NCBI GenBank assembly: GCA_018907035.1
Contig: JACCIC010000190.1
Span: 248,001 to 312,000 of the forward strand
Length of the DNA stretch: 64,000 bases
Reading direction: 5' to 3'
Source: Sycobia sp. Sy_11
Taxonomy: Eukaryota; Arthropoda; Insecta; Hymenoptera; Epichrysomallidae
Under the pieces are notes generated by a model. The model searched no databases. It had not been told where the DNA came from and saw only the letters and a list, made by a program, of their open reading frames with translations. The position numbers were made by a program, and so were the translations under genes. Shown here in pieces: positions 23,994-35,839 of this stretch. Within the stretch, counting starts at the first letter, position 1, and every line of letters begins with the position of its first letter.

Positions 23994-24349
23994 TAATATT
24001 CAAATCCTCCACCAGGGGTTGACACCTTGTCGCGTACCTCTTGTAGGCCGGTGTGGAGGCTGGTCTGGAGATCCGAGCGGCTGACCCGGCAATGGTCTGG
24101 GAGAGTACGGCCCTGCCCTAGGGCGGGCTGGGTGGCGAAAAGGTGCTGATGCAGCAGACTGCCTCTCAGCGCCAGAGTAATCACTGCTGCGGGATCCTTG
24201 AATAAGAAACCCGCGTAGGTCTCTCTCGCAGCCGGAGCTGGGCCTCGGGACTCTCGAGAACAACAAGGAGGACACCCCGAGGACAATAAAGGAACCCTGC
24301 CCCCCAGGGAGGAAGGCTAGCGGGTGCCGGAATTATTACGGCTGCCTAA

Positions 24350-24958
24350 AGGTCAAACCCCCTTACATGTGTCCTGGTGCATGAAGGATACCCGGAGGCA
24401 ACCATCACCTCGGAAATGTTTTCGCAATTCTGAGGGGTGGTGTCGAAGGTTATGTATAGTGCACCACCTGACACGTGGCCCAAATTTAATACCTGCTACT
24501 GCAAGGGAGGGGCCATCATACTGGTGGCCAACAACCCGGGGGCGAAGGAGTGGCTAGCCGCTAGACTGGTTACTCTGGACTTACCCTGGGGAGGAACCAA
24601 TCTGAAAATGGAGGGTGTAGAGCTCCTACAGGCTAGAGTGAAGGCGGTGACGTGGATATCGGGGCCCCCGGAGAACCCGTCCACCGTCTTGGAAAGGCTT
24701 GAGGGGCATAATCCATCCCTCAGGGACAAAACAAGCCTATGGAAGGTCGTCAACACCAAGGGCGGAGAGGAAGGAAGGGCTGACGGAGGAGATAAACATC
24801 TCCTCGTACTGACCATGCTGGAATCGCACGCCAGGTTGTTGGCGGCGTTAGATCACAGACCCTGGTATTTTCTGGGCAGGATCGCCTTTAAGGTGAGCCG
24901 CCGGGAAGAATGGGTGCCTGTGGAGAATGCTGAGGGCGGGAGCACGATGGAACCATAA
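24350..24958 (+). pseudogene. LINE ORF1 protein, C-terminal part (DUF4780-like)
   Basis: From about 24370 the frame gives V-H-E-G-Y-P-E-A-T-I-T, a stop at 24431-24433, then 173 codons ending at TAA 24958. It contains Y-C-K-G-G-A-I-I-L-V-A, E-W-L-A-A-R-L and W-Y-F-L-G-R-I-A-F-K-V. This spacing resembles the C-terminal domain of ORF1 proteins of LOA-type insect elements. These proteins bind nucleic acid and package element RNA (family knowledge). The N-terminal half is absent through 5' truncation. Family placement is from memory of the pattern. Confidence 0.65.
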
Positions 24959-24979
24959 ATGGCTCCATCGGGCATCTCA

Positions 24980-27900
24980 TTCCTCTAGAGTAACTTGCAC
25001 CACTGCAAAGACGCCTCGGCCGTTAAGCTGAGGAGTTTGGCGGGGGTGCAGACATGCATATCGCTAATCCAAGAACCTTGGATAGTGAAAGGTGCGATCA
25101 GGGGTCTAGGGTCGAGGGCCGCTTGCATTAGTGACTCAAAGACACTAAGGCCTAGAGCTTGCAATATTGTTAAAGGATTAAATGTGGTGCCGATGCTCAG
25201 TCTCTGTACTGGGGACCTAGCGGTGGCCTCGGTGGAGGTAGCAGGGATGGGGCAAATTGTTGTCGCATCTGCCTACCTACCGTATGATAACAAAGACAAC
25301 TCCACTGGGGAAGTTCGGAGACTAGTCGAATACTGCAGAATCAACAGTCTTCCAATAGTCCTTCGATGTGATGCAAACTCGCACCATTGGGTGTGGGGAA
25401 GCACTAAGACGAACCCAAGAGGTGTGAAACTACTGGAGTATCTTGGGGATACAGACCTCGAGATACTCACAGTCGGCGACACCCCAACGTTCGGAAATAG
25501 GCTAAGGGAGTAGGTAATAGATATAACTAGCTGCTCAATTGGGATAGCTAATAAGATCCACGGATAGAGAGTGGAGGAGGTGGAGACACTGTCGGACCAC
25601 TCTTTGATAACGTACTCACTGGGGACACCCAATGAGGAGAAGCCAACCTGGCTGTGCGATCCTAAGCGCACAGACTGGTAGGGCTACAGAAGGTCCGTCG
25701 AAACTGCTTTTAAGGACTTAACTGTAGAGATCAGGGACAAGCGAACTATGGAGAACGTCGTGAAGTCCTTTAATGACGCCATCAAACACGCCTTTGAGGA
25801 AAATTGTCGCCCCAAACGGGCGAGACCCAGAGGAGAGGTTCGATGGTGGAATAAGAAACTGGACTACTTGAAAAAGAAGACTATGGTCCTCCGGAAGATA
25901 GCCAGGAGAAAAGGTAGTGATTCTGATTGGACTGCATACAGAGCGTCCAGGGACAACTACAGAGATGCAGTAAGGTCAGCCAGAGAGACAAGCTGGAGAA
26001 ACTACTGTGAAAGCATATGCGAGAGTAAGGAAGCGGCTTGGCTGAACAGAGTCCTATCGAAGAACCCTGGCGCGGTCCTGGGTACGCTGAAGAGACCCGA
26101 TGGCAGTTATGCACTATCGGATGAGGAGACTTTGGAATACCTTATCCAAGTCCACTTCCCTAACTTCAGTAGAAATACTGAACAAGATGACGATACCGTC
26201 ACAGAAAATGACCACTGGACGGGTTACGCTAAACTGGAAGCTATCCGAATGGCAGCAAACCAGATTGTTACACCGGACAGGGTCGGATGGGCCGTAGGGT
26301 CATTTGGCGCATTTAAATCACTGAGACCGGATGGAGTCTACCCGGCCTTCCTACAAAGAACCGGGGACTGTATTGTGGGCTCGATGACAAGAATGGCGCG
26401 GACAAGCATCACTCTGGGTCATATCCCAGCAAGATGGCTAGGGACCAGGGTGGTATTTATACCTAAAGCAGGCAAATGTGGTTATACATCCCCGAAGGAT
26501 TTTAGACCCATCAGTCTGACATCTTTTATTCTCAAGACTATCGAAAGGATGATTGATAGATTCATCAGAGACGACGCCTTGAGAAGAAATCAACTCCATA
26601 AGAAGCAACATGCATACTGCACCGGAAGATCCACGGAGACGGCTCTATACAGAACCGTATCTGTGATGCGATCTCAGGTGGAGGCTAAAGGGTTTGCCGT
26701 AGGTGTCCTTATGGATATCGAAGGAGCCTTTAATCACACGTCACTTAAAGTTATCAAGGAGGCCTTAAATAGGTATGATATCCCTCCGTGCATCATAAAA
26801 TGGATTGACCACATGTTGGGAAATCGCATCCTGGAAGCAAGCAAAGGGAGCACACAACCCTATAAGGGGGAATAGGGTCAGGATGCCCACAGGGGGGTGT
26901 TCTGTCCCCGCTCCTACGGTGCCTCGTGATGGACGAGCTCCTAAATAAGCTGAATAGCATCGAATGCCTGGCGGTTGGTTATGCTGACGACATAATGCTA
27001 ATTGGCCGAGGGCCCTTTTTGGATCCCCTTATGGGAGTACTACAGGGTGCCCTTGAAGTGGTCGATGGATGGTGCAGGCGGACCGGACTCTCGGTTAACC
27101 CAGGGAAGACTGAGGTCATAGTCTGCACCAGGAGATATAAATGGAATAAAAGTTGTGGCTTGACTCTTGGAGGGCATTCTCTAACCTTTAAGAAGCAAGT
27201 GAAATACCTAGGTGTGACCATTGATAGCAAACTATTATGGAATAAACACCTAAAGTGTGTATCTGGCAAACTGACGGCCTGTCTGTGGCAGGTTAGGAGA
27301 GCCATAGGCAGGACGTGGAGCCTCAAGCCAGGTATCATGAAATGGATATACGAGGTTGTCCTGAAACCCTGACTAACCTACGGGGCCCTGGTATGGTAGG
27401 AAAGGACGGCTTTGGTGACTGCCAGAAACTCACTCGAAAGACTGAGAAGCATGGTGGTGAGGAGCATCTCCGGAGCGATTAGATATACACCTACTGCTGC
27501 GCTAGGCATACTCCTCGAAATAGAGCCATTTAAACTGACCCTGGCTGAAGCGGCTGCAAAAGCCCTCCACAGAGTCAAAAGATCGCTCAAAGAGGTGAGC
27601 AGAGAGGGTTTATTACGGGCATTACGGCTCCCCCGGGGACTGGACGAAAAGGTGACTTTGCGAATGAACCTCGACGCCACGAATGGGAGCTTCCTCTTTC
27701 ACAAAAAATATAGGGTCAGTATCCCGTCCAGAAAAGAATGGGAGAATGGGCTGGTAAGCATCCCCAACATTAAAGAGCTGTGGTATACAGATGGTTCTAA
27801 ATATGAAAGGGGTGCAGGTGCAGGAGTGTACCAAAGAAGTAATGGAAAGGGCATAAGTTTCCCTTTGGGAATGTACCCTAACGTTTTTCAAGCTGAACTA

Positions 27901-28677
27901 GTAGCAATCCTGCGGGGAGCTGAGATTGTTGCGAAAGCGGCCCTTGACACCCACATTTGCCTCTGCTCAGACAGTAAAGGCGGACTACAAGCTTTAAGCA
28001 GTTACACTACTAGATCCAATCTGGTAAGGGACTGTTGCGAGGCTCTCAATAGACTGGCGAATAAGGCAACAGTCACGCTACTGTGGGTACCGGGCCATTA
28101 TGGAATTAAAGGGAACATGGTGGCGATGGCCTTGCCAAAATAGAAGTAAAACTCCCTATAGCGGCCCTGAGCCGGCTGTAGGACTCTGCAATACCCTCAT
28201 CAAGGGGGAGATAGAGAGGTGGATAACGGAAGAAAAGAGCCGACTATGGGAGACAAATGGAGAGTGTAGGCAGGTTAAAGCCTTCACCTCCAAAAATAAC
28301 ATAAAGGACTTGACCAGGGTAATCCTTGGCCTCAGTAGAAGAATGACAAAATTGCTCATTGAGATTCTCACAGGTCATGGTAAGATTAACGCCCACATGT
28401 GCAGAATGGGTCTCTGAGAGACCCCTTCTGCCGCGTTTGCTACACAGAGGATGAAACCCCCGAACATCTTCTGTGTCACTGTCCAAATATATCTGAGAAA
28501 AGGCGGCGACATTTGGGGGCTGCCTACTCGGAGATTGAGGACATTAAATCCAGTATGATGACCGGAATAATTTCATTCAGGGAGACCTGCCGTTTATACC
28601 AGCTGCTGGTCAAGGGAGGAACGCGAAAGGTTTACCCATGCGTCCGGAGGCCGGGAAGGCCCAACTCCTTAAACTAA
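24980..28677 (+). pseudogene. LINE ORF2 polyprotein (EN, RT, RNase H, zinc cluster), inactivated
   Basis: Endonuclease motifs: L-I-Q-E-P-W, S-A-Y-L-P-Y-D, C-D-A-N-S-H-H-W-V-W-G-S and L-S-D-H-S-L-I. Reverse transcriptase: F-R-P-I-S-L-T-S, L-M-D-I-E-G-A-F-N and catalytic G-Y-A-D-D-I-M-L-I near 26977. RNase H: Y-T-D-G-S-K, Q-A-E-L-V-A-I-L, C-S-D-S-K and V-P-G-H-Y-G. The C-terminal cluster C-R-V-C-Y-T-E-D-E-T-P-E-H-L-L-C-H-C lies near 28430. In-frame stops fall at 25511, 25565, 25679, 27370 and 27397. Frame changes fall near 26880, 28130 and 28410. Each side of every break is still readable, so the copy decayed recently in evolutionary terms. The protein would nick DNA and copy element RNA at the nick, but this copy cannot make it. 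Confidence 0.9.
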
Positions 28678-28704
28678 AATAAAATAAATAAATAATATTC
28701 AAAT

Positions 28705-29154
28705 TCTACAGAGATGCTTATAAACAAAAACAATCTGTTTGTTCTTATATTATCATAGGACGGCCGATAAAAATAGTTATTAATTTAATTCACAGCAGTC
28801 GACATAAGTATAATTTATCTGAATATATTTAAGATTCTGTAAACAGAATTCGTAAATCCATACCGCATTAATACAGAACGATTTAATTCAAAGTATTTTG
28901 TAGCAAGGAGGGCATTCAGAATTCTTCAATAACAATAGGCATACCAAGAGGTAACTGACAAATCGAGCGTTTCAATCGAAGCTTGAAGTGATTTTCTTAA
29001 AAATTGCTTAGAAAAACTTATAATGATAGATAATGATTAGATCCTTTAGTATTATCTGGTACTTGAGTAATTATTTATTCAATGAGATTGAGGATAAACA
29101 AAATTAGTTCAACATTTGATTTTTTTCACAGTATATAAGTTAATGAATATATAC
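28705..29154. other. AT-rich intronic DNA, no gene seen
   Basis: No coding similarity and no repeat structure recognised. Confidence 0.4.
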
Positions 29155-29420
29155 GAGAGTGGGCTGAAAAGTTGCCGGCCTGATCAAGAGATTGTTAGAA
29201 AGACTAATTTTTTATTTGTATTTTATAGTAGTGCATATCACTAATTTGTAGTGTATAATTTTTCAAAGTATTGCTTAGTTTATTATTAATTACGCTTTTC
29301 TTGTTTACGTGATGATGAAAAAGATAGAAAAGTGTGCGGTCATCAGATAATTCTATTTCAATGGACTAAAAACGCCACTTCGAATTAATGAATAAGATTC
29401 AACATTCAACAACATTGAAA
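29155..29420 (+). pseudogene. mariner 5' end fragment
   Basis: The left end (g-t-t-g-c-c-g-g-c-c-t-g-a, then c-a-a-g-a-g-a) resembles the terminal region of the fragment at 37.1 kb. It is followed by a short coding start K-I-E-K-C-A-V-I-R, a stop, then F-Y-F-N-G-L, which matches the beginning of the same transposase (K-Y-F-Y-L-K-G-L). The rest of the gene is missing. Confidence 0.5.
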
Positions 29421-30650
29421 GACAGAATTAAGCAGTAAGCTATGTATTTGGTAGAGAATTAGTTATTGAATCAGATTCTAGGCATACATCGACGGATGCG
29501 CCTTTTAGCGTCTCGTTTCGCTTTGAACAAACAATAACTATTCAGTGATATATGATCTCGATTCTCTTTAAAATAATCCTTGTTTTAGTAGATGTTTTGA
29601 AGATTTAAATACATATCATACAATATCGTATATGGATTTTTAGCATTAGAAATATTGAAATTTCCGTATGGATAATATTGAAAATTGAGAAAGTTTCACA
29701 AAACAGACAGGATTCCTACAGCCTTTGCATGGCGCCCTCATAATATTTTAATAACGCCATAATGCTTAACGATATTCTTGGAAAAGAATATAATTTACTA
29801 TAAATAAAATAATATACACGTTGCAAAGATTTTCAAGAGATATGAAAAATCTCGAGGACAAAAGTATTCTCAATTATGGAAATTACAAGCTTCTGACAGT
29901 AATCGCTACACTGATCATGAGTTATTACCGCGCCGACTTGTCCAGACGAAATCGGCGCTTGCACAATCCTCCGTTCATGTATAATTAAGGCGCTGGCGTG
30001 CGCGCCGCTGCGGTTTGTACTCCATGTTCTCGTTCACCTACCCGTGCAGACAATCGGTTGACAAGCCAACGCGAGCTGGAGGATTATGATAAGTATTCAG
30101 TTAAGATTTTACGATGTTATGTTAAAAGAAACAGTTAAATAAAATAAGAGTACAAACGTGACTCAAAGAAAAGGAAATTTATTATTATTATATATAGAAA
30201 AAAACAATAAGATCAAGAAGATAGAAAAATCTGTTTATACTGGAAATTTAGCAAGTAAAAATTAAGGGGAGAAAATTAAAATATTGAAAATGATTGTATT
30301 GTGAATGATTATATTGAAAAGAAACAAAGGAGAAAAATAAACGGATGGAAATTAGGAAGCAATTTAAGAATTAGATTGATACTATAGATAAGGAAAATTA
30401 CATTGGACATAAAGCGAAGCCATTAAGTTGTATATTAGGTTACTTGTAATATGAGTGCTGAGAATTTTTTCCATCAAATCAGAACAAAAACAGAACGGAA
30501 GCATTAACGATTGGTGGTGATTTAAAAACGCGTTACAATACTGTAAGGGCTTTCCTTTGTGTTTTTAGCAAGTCAAATTTTTTAAGTTAGACTGATGTTG
30601 ATGATATCTACTGTACAAATAATATTTGCTTTTTTTGGTAAACTATTAAG
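29421..30650. other. Intronic DNA with a small CpG-rich island
   Basis: Mostly AT-rich, but about 29930-30090 is sharply richer in G+C and CpG. Neither strand offers a convincing exon there; the best minus-strand ATG frame is about 16 codons. It could be a regulatory element or an unrecognised repeat. Confidence 0.4.
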
Positions 30651-30654
30651 AGGC

Positions 30655-30895
30655 GAAATCAGCTCCTGACCTGTCACTGACTCCTAATTTATTAGCAAGT
30701 TCTTTCTGAGTTTGAACTGAGTTTGCGTTCAATAATGCTTGCAACTCGCTTTCTTCAAACCTTTTCGGTTATGCAGAACGTTCTTTGTTAACATTCTTGA
30801 AGCAATCTATAACTTTCTGATTTACTTTTTTCAAATATAAATAGTCCAAATGTCGAAAAAACGATTTATCACGATTCATTTTTCACTCATTATAA
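30655..30895 (-). pseudogene. mariner N-terminal fragment
   Basis: The minus strand reads a start M-N-R-D-K-S-F-F-R-H-L, then S-E-L-Q-A-L-L-N-A-N-S-V-Q-T-Q and K-E-L-A-N-K-L-G-V. The last part corresponds to Q-T-Q-E-E-L-A-E-A-L-G-V of the intact mariner at 20.4 kb. A middle segment is deleted and one stop is present. Only the DNA-binding region remains. Confidence 0.65.
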
Positions 30896-32167
30896 AAATA
30901 GAATTTACATAAATGATGGCGTCTGTTAACTAAATCTTAGTCTAACTAAATACTAAAACTAGAAAAATAAGTACTAGTTCCGATACATCTGACTTTTCTT
31001 ACTACTTATATAGCCATCTAAACGTGAATGTCGGAAACTAAGTTCCATTTGGAATACATAGCATCCCAGAGATAAAGTATTTGGTTTTGATTCATATTCA
31101 TCAGGTGAATTTAGCGAAACCTGCTTGTTTAATCCTCATTTTCACACTGATATTTTGAACAGTCATATTAGGTCTATTCTGCATTCTGAGATAGATCTTT
31201 GCATTATTCTTTCGATAACAGCAGAAATGATAAAATATAAAGTAATATTTTTAAATTTGTAAAATATAAAAATTGCATTTAAATAAATCATGTAGAGAGT
31301 ATTATTGTCTTGTATAGTATGTGCATAGCAGATTAAGCTTTCATGTGAAAAAGTCAAATAGCAACTATGTTGATTTGTCAAAAGTGAAGTTTTTTGTCGT
31401 TTGTTGTATTTGTCGACAAAATAATTTTAAAAAATGTACATAGTGCACGATCTTAACTAAAAAAATTTATTGGCGAATATTGATGAATGCCTTGTAAGAA
31501 GAAAATCTCATGAAAGATTTATTATAACTTGCTAATTATTAAACTTTTTTTTGTAAACTTTCGCCACAATTGCTCGTTAAGAAATCTTGGTTACTGTACA
31601 TCAATGCTCGAATAAAATATATAATATATCACTGCATATAGAATCTTCGTTAAAATCATAGTTTGCAGTACTATTTCAGAGTTAATATGTAAACTTTATA
31701 AAAATTAATAGCTATGTAATGTATACGTATGATTTAAAAAAAGTTTGCAACGAATTATAAATCTTTCTTGTTGGCTATAAATCACGAGGAGATAAAATAA
31801 TGAAAATTCCATATGTATCTTAAAATATACTGCAAAATAATGTAGTTACTAATATAATTGTATGAATTCTAGGTTAATTTCAATTCATATTAAAAAGACT
31901 TAAATCTCTTTTGTTTCAATGTTTATTTAATTTTTTCTAAATATTTTATAGAATTTATATATAGATATTTTTGCTGTATTTCACTTCCATTAGAAAGTAT
32001 GATCGGCAATTTGTAAGAGATAAAACTAAAGGAAATGTATCTATAAAACATTTGTTAAATTTTCTGTGAAATTTAAAGAAATACTTATTCAAATAGTCAT
32101 TAAATATTTATTAAAATGAACGAAATAAGTTTTTTAACCATCAGTAAAGAATTATATCATGTAAATA
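30896..32167. other. AT-rich intronic DNA, no gene seen
   Basis: No protein similarity on either strand. A 72-codon minus-strand frame at 31163-31381 is composition-driven and not supported. Confidence 0.4.
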
Positions 32168-32748
32168 TCAGGTATGTGAATAAGTCTTTCCCGTTTTTTT
32201 TCAAATTTTGAGCCTTTATTGTGAAAAAATGGTTACAAATGAATTATTGAAAGTATTGGACATCGCTAGCCACAACTTTTTCCCATCTTTCTGGCAACAT
32301 ACGAATCCCGTTGCGAAAAAATTCGACCGGTTTGGCCTCTATCCAGTCATCCACCCATTTTTTGGCTTCCTCGTAGGAATGGAAGTGCTGGTCAGCCAGG
32401 CCATGCGTCATCGATCTGAAGAGATGGTGATCAGACGGAGCAACGTATGGACTATACGGCGGGTGGGGTAGGACTTCCCATTTGAGTGTTTCTAAGTATG
32501 TTTTCACCGGCGGTGCAACATGTGGGCGAGCAGAAACTTCCCGCAAATGACGTCGACTCGGCTCAAATTTCGACATTTTCAGGATATCAAAAATTTATGA
32601 TGCGAAAAAATTTTAACTAATGTGTTAGTATGGAATTGTTGACATATGAATAAGCTTTGATTATGACATATGTAACCATTGAATACTCGCACAGTATTGG
32701 TGGCGCCATCTCTTACAAAAAACGGGAAAGACTTATTCACACTCCTAA
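32168..32748 (-). mobile_element. Internally deleted mariner (non-autonomous)
   Basis: A 581-bp derivative of the 20.3-kb subfamily, with TA duplication at 32166-32167 and 32749-32750 and both ends intact. Relative to the full element, 705 bp are missing at the junction near 32532. By eye I count about ten mismatches over the retained parts, so the copies separated recently. The deletion is a multiple of three, and the remaining frame (32244-32576, 110 codons) fuses the first 15 or so residues to the last 95. That product lacks the DNA-binding domain and the first two catalytic Asp, so it cannot transpose alone. Confidence 0.95.
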
Positions 32749-32959
32749 TAATATCTATCATTACTTTGTTTTAATAGACAGTTTTTGATAACTTGCAACA
32801 ATGAAATTAAGAATAATGTATATTAAAACTGCTAACCACAGTTATACAAGTGTAATCCAATTCACCCACTTCACAACTTTTGTCAAGTCTTGAAGGGTCC
32901 GTGGAGGCCAATAACATGCTATAGAGAAATAATGAGAGACGAAAATACTATAGAGAAAT

Positions 32960-34290
32960 TACTTAGAACAAAGAAGAAGAGGTAAAGAGGCTGAAGAAAC
33001 AGGAGACGGTACCAGAAGAGTACGGGGGTGAACAGCCTGGATGCCCCCTGTACGGTCAGTAACAGCGGAACCGACAGCGTTGCTGGTGCCGGTTAGCAGA
33101 GACCAAACTGAGATTGTGCTCTTCATGAACAAGCGCGTCCACAAAGTGCTAATTATTGGGGAGGTGCCGGTCCTAACGAAGGCATCCGTCGAATACCTGG
33201 GGGTGATGATAGATACGAAGCTCACCTTCTGGGCACATATTCGGAGATCGGCGGACAAGGCGACGATGGTGACGGCCTTTGCAGGGTCATGGTTAACGTA
33301 GGAGGATCACGCCTCTGCATCAGGCGGCTGCTACTACGAGTTGCTGATTCCATCATGCTTTACGGTGCTGAGGCCTGGGCCGATGCGCTGCAGTACGGAA
33401 AGTATTGCAGGCGCATGGAGGCTGTAGAGAGGAGATACGCTCTTCGAGTAGAGTATTCGTATCGCACAGTCTCGAAGGCGGTCTTCCTAGTGGTAGCCGG
33501 GGTGATTCCGGTAGACCTTCTGGCTCAGGAGCAGAAGTTCGTTCACCAGATGAAGACGACATTTGGCCAAGTCGAAGCGAACAAACAAGCCAGAGAGCGT
33601 TCCATGAATTATTGCCAGAGGAGGTAGGAGCAAGATACGCGCGGAAGGTGCACGACCATACTCATAAGTCAGGTGACCCCGTGGATCAGTCGGCAGCCCG
33701 AGGAGGTAAACTACTATCTTACCCAGATCGTGACTGGCCTCGGGTACTTCCGCCCGTATTTGCACAAGATGGGCAAAGTCGCCGATCCCATTTGTATATA
33801 CTGTGGAACCGCAAAAGACGATGCCCTTCATATATTTTTTGTGTGGGTATGGGTGTTGGATCAGCAGAGGGCGCTTTTGCGGGAAGATTCTAGAAGTGTC
33901 ACCCCTGAAGGCATCGTCTCTCTGATACTCTCAAGCCAGGAGACATGGAGAAGGACTGCCTATTTCACCGAGGATATCCTCAGGCGGAAGAAGGCGGACT
34001 GTCCCTAGATTCTTACTTTCGGCCGGGATATGGTGGCACTCAAAGGCGAAGATCCTGGTCCCCTTTCCGAAGTAATGCCTAACGGTGCTTTCCTGGGCGG
34101 GGAGTGGAGCGAGGAAGAGGAGGTGTGGGTGCACATCTGCTGACTCCGGCTTGCAACTCTTTTCAGAGCTGTGGGAAACAGTCGAAGGAATGCACCAAAG
34201 AGGTAATTTTTTTAGTGGGTAAGCCTTTGTGTAGGTGATTCCCACATACCGGTCCCCGAAATCCCGAAAAGATTTTCGTCCTATTCTATA
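32960..34290 (+). pseudogene. R1-clade LINE, 3' fragment of ORF2
   Basis: The frame starting near 33041 reads the RT thumb (V-E-Y-L-G-V-M-I-D-T-K-L-T-F). A frameshift near 33285 leads to M-V-N-V-G-G-S-R, D-S-I-M-L-Y-G-A-E-A-W-A-D-A, R-V-E-Y-S-Y-R-T-V-S and V-V-A-G-V-I-P-V-D-L-L-A. These are characteristic of R1-clade elements. A TAG at 33625 replaces a probable Trp. Then Y-Y-L-T-Q-I-V-T-G-L-G-Y-F and the terminal C-I-Y-C-x8-H cluster follow, the last Cys being Trp. Coding ends at 34008, with about 280 bp of 3' untranslated sequence after it. It is a typical 5'-truncated insertion. Confidence 0.85.
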
Positions 34291-34299
34291 AAAAATTAT

Positions 34300-35460
34300 T
34301 ATTATTAGTATTTTATTGTGGGGCTAGAGTTCGTGATAACACGCGCGTTCCCAGGTTTGTGGATAGAGTTGTGAAATAAGCGCTCACTAGAATACACATC
34401 GACATAGAATGAGTTTTAACGTATTCAAGACGAAAAGTGTATCGGGAACGCTATAAACGGGTATATCCCATGTTTGATGGAGATGGAAGCTCTATCAACG
34501 GATATCTTGCAGGCGGGTTATGAATGCAGGAGAAGTTCTATAAACGGAGAAGTCGCACGTGTGAATGAGATCAACATGAATCACCTTAAATACTCACGGA
34601 TGCATTGTTTATTGGTTCTAGGGCGCGGTTGGTTCAGAGGTGATCACTTCATATCTATATGCACTCCGTTATTGGAGAATACTGTCGTAAAACCAGACCA
34701 CACTCCTGACCCGCCAAGAGTAGGCGGCCCGAACCCAGTTTAGCTAACATGGGAGGCTGTCCCACACATTGGTAGAGCGTCGCAAGGTCTTGCTCATTTT
34801 CAATTTACTTTCTAGCGGTGTCAAATCTCGCATCTTCTAGTAGTATAATACGACGAACGGATGGGACCCTGCTGCTAGATACGATGCGGAACGGCCGAGA
34901 CCACCGGTATGTAGAAGGGCTTGGAGAATGGAGAGATTCAGGATACCAACCCAAACCCCTTAACTTGTTAGCCTCCTGACTACCACAAATATAACACACA
35001 AAATAAAGAAGAAATGGAAGAAGTTTCCGATTATCAACTGCATTTAGCTCTGTAGAGTCAATGGAGTTTTCCGGCTCACCGATCGTATCAGTAGGCCACC
35101 TGGCTGGTTCGCCGGTTAAAATTACAGATAGTTCTGTCAACGGTCAGCTGAAAATAGCCCAGTTGAACAAGGAGAAGATATTACTTCAACTTGGTCAATT
35201 GGTAAGAGATATAGAGATCTCTCTAAAAAATCAAGCAAATATTAAGAAAAATCTAAAAGAAGATCTGCCAAAAACGGTTGAAAGGACTGAAATTCTGCAG
35301 CACAGGATAGAAAACAAAAAGCAGTAAGGAAATTTTTTCTCCACGCGAACCTAGCAGCGATAGGTGCTTGACGGTAAGCGCCCATCCGCAGTGATTAGTC
35401 CTTCGGACAGATCATCTGTGTTTGAGAAAAAGAAGAAAGAACAGGATTCCATATAAGAGA
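34300..35460 (+). other. Less AT-rich segment with an unassigned ORF
   Basis: An open plus-strand frame runs from about 35010 to 35327, with the first ATG at 35061 (88 codons). The second half is Lys/Gln/Leu-rich with leucines spaced like a coiled coil. It could be an ORF1 fragment of an R1-type element lying next to the previous one, but I do not recognise it. The rest (34300-35000, 35330-35460) has no supported gene. Confidence 0.35.
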
Positions 35461-35839
35461 ATATTAAAGCAGTATTCTGCTTTACAACTTTGAAAAAAAA
35501 TGTTTTTTTTTTTACATTTTTCGAAAGTAAATATATTCAAGAATGTTAGCTCAAAATTTTACAAAGATTCAGTTAGTCTAACTATACTTTTTCACATTTC
35601 GTACGCAATTACCTGAGCGCGCTATTCCGACCCACCCAGCGCGTGCGCGGGATAAGCCATCTACCTGGCCTTGTTCGCTGCAGCAGCTGTTCCCCTGTTG
35701 TAAATCATTACACCTATATATATTCTCATCAAAATATATACCTTTGCTTCTCAATATTACCTTCCGTTTATAAGTTTGCTTCTGTATTACGAAGAATGTT
35801 GTGAAGAAACCAAAAGTCGTGATTAAAAAAGTGAAGACT

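Larger units (their letters stand above)
23994..28704 (+). mobile_element. LOA-type non-LTR retrotransposon, 5'-truncated and inactivated
   Basis: One element is bounded by a candidate 12-bp target duplication, t-a-a-t-a-t-t-c-a-a-a-t at 23994-24005 and 28693-28704. Its 3' end is an A-rich t-a-a-a type tail at about 28672-28692. It is far more GC-rich than its surroundings. Domains run in order: ORF1 C-terminal domain, apurinic-type endonuclease, reverse transcriptase, RNase H and a terminal Cys/His cluster. This is the LOA/I-type layout; RNase H is lacking in R1-clade elements. Full-length relatives are longer, so the 5' end is probably lost by incomplete reverse transcription. Five nonsense codons and three frameshifts were located in ORF2. 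Confidence 0.88.

Noticed and set aside
24000..24286. Two overlapping minus-strand ORFs at the 5' end of the LINE
   Set aside because: They are antisense to the GC-rich LINE and have no supporting motif.
29940..30060. Alternative first exon of the SOCS gene
   Set aside because: The minus-strand ATG there opens only about 16 codons and no donor site is convincing. Kept only as a possible regulatory island.
33353..33893. Alternative ORFs overlapping the R1-like fragment
   Set aside because: Shadows of the R1 reading; only the plus-strand frame with R1-clade motifs is meaningful.
34805..35140. 111-codon minus-strand ORF
   Set aside because: Composition and overlap with the plus-strand frame at 35010-35327; no recognisable motif on the minus strand.
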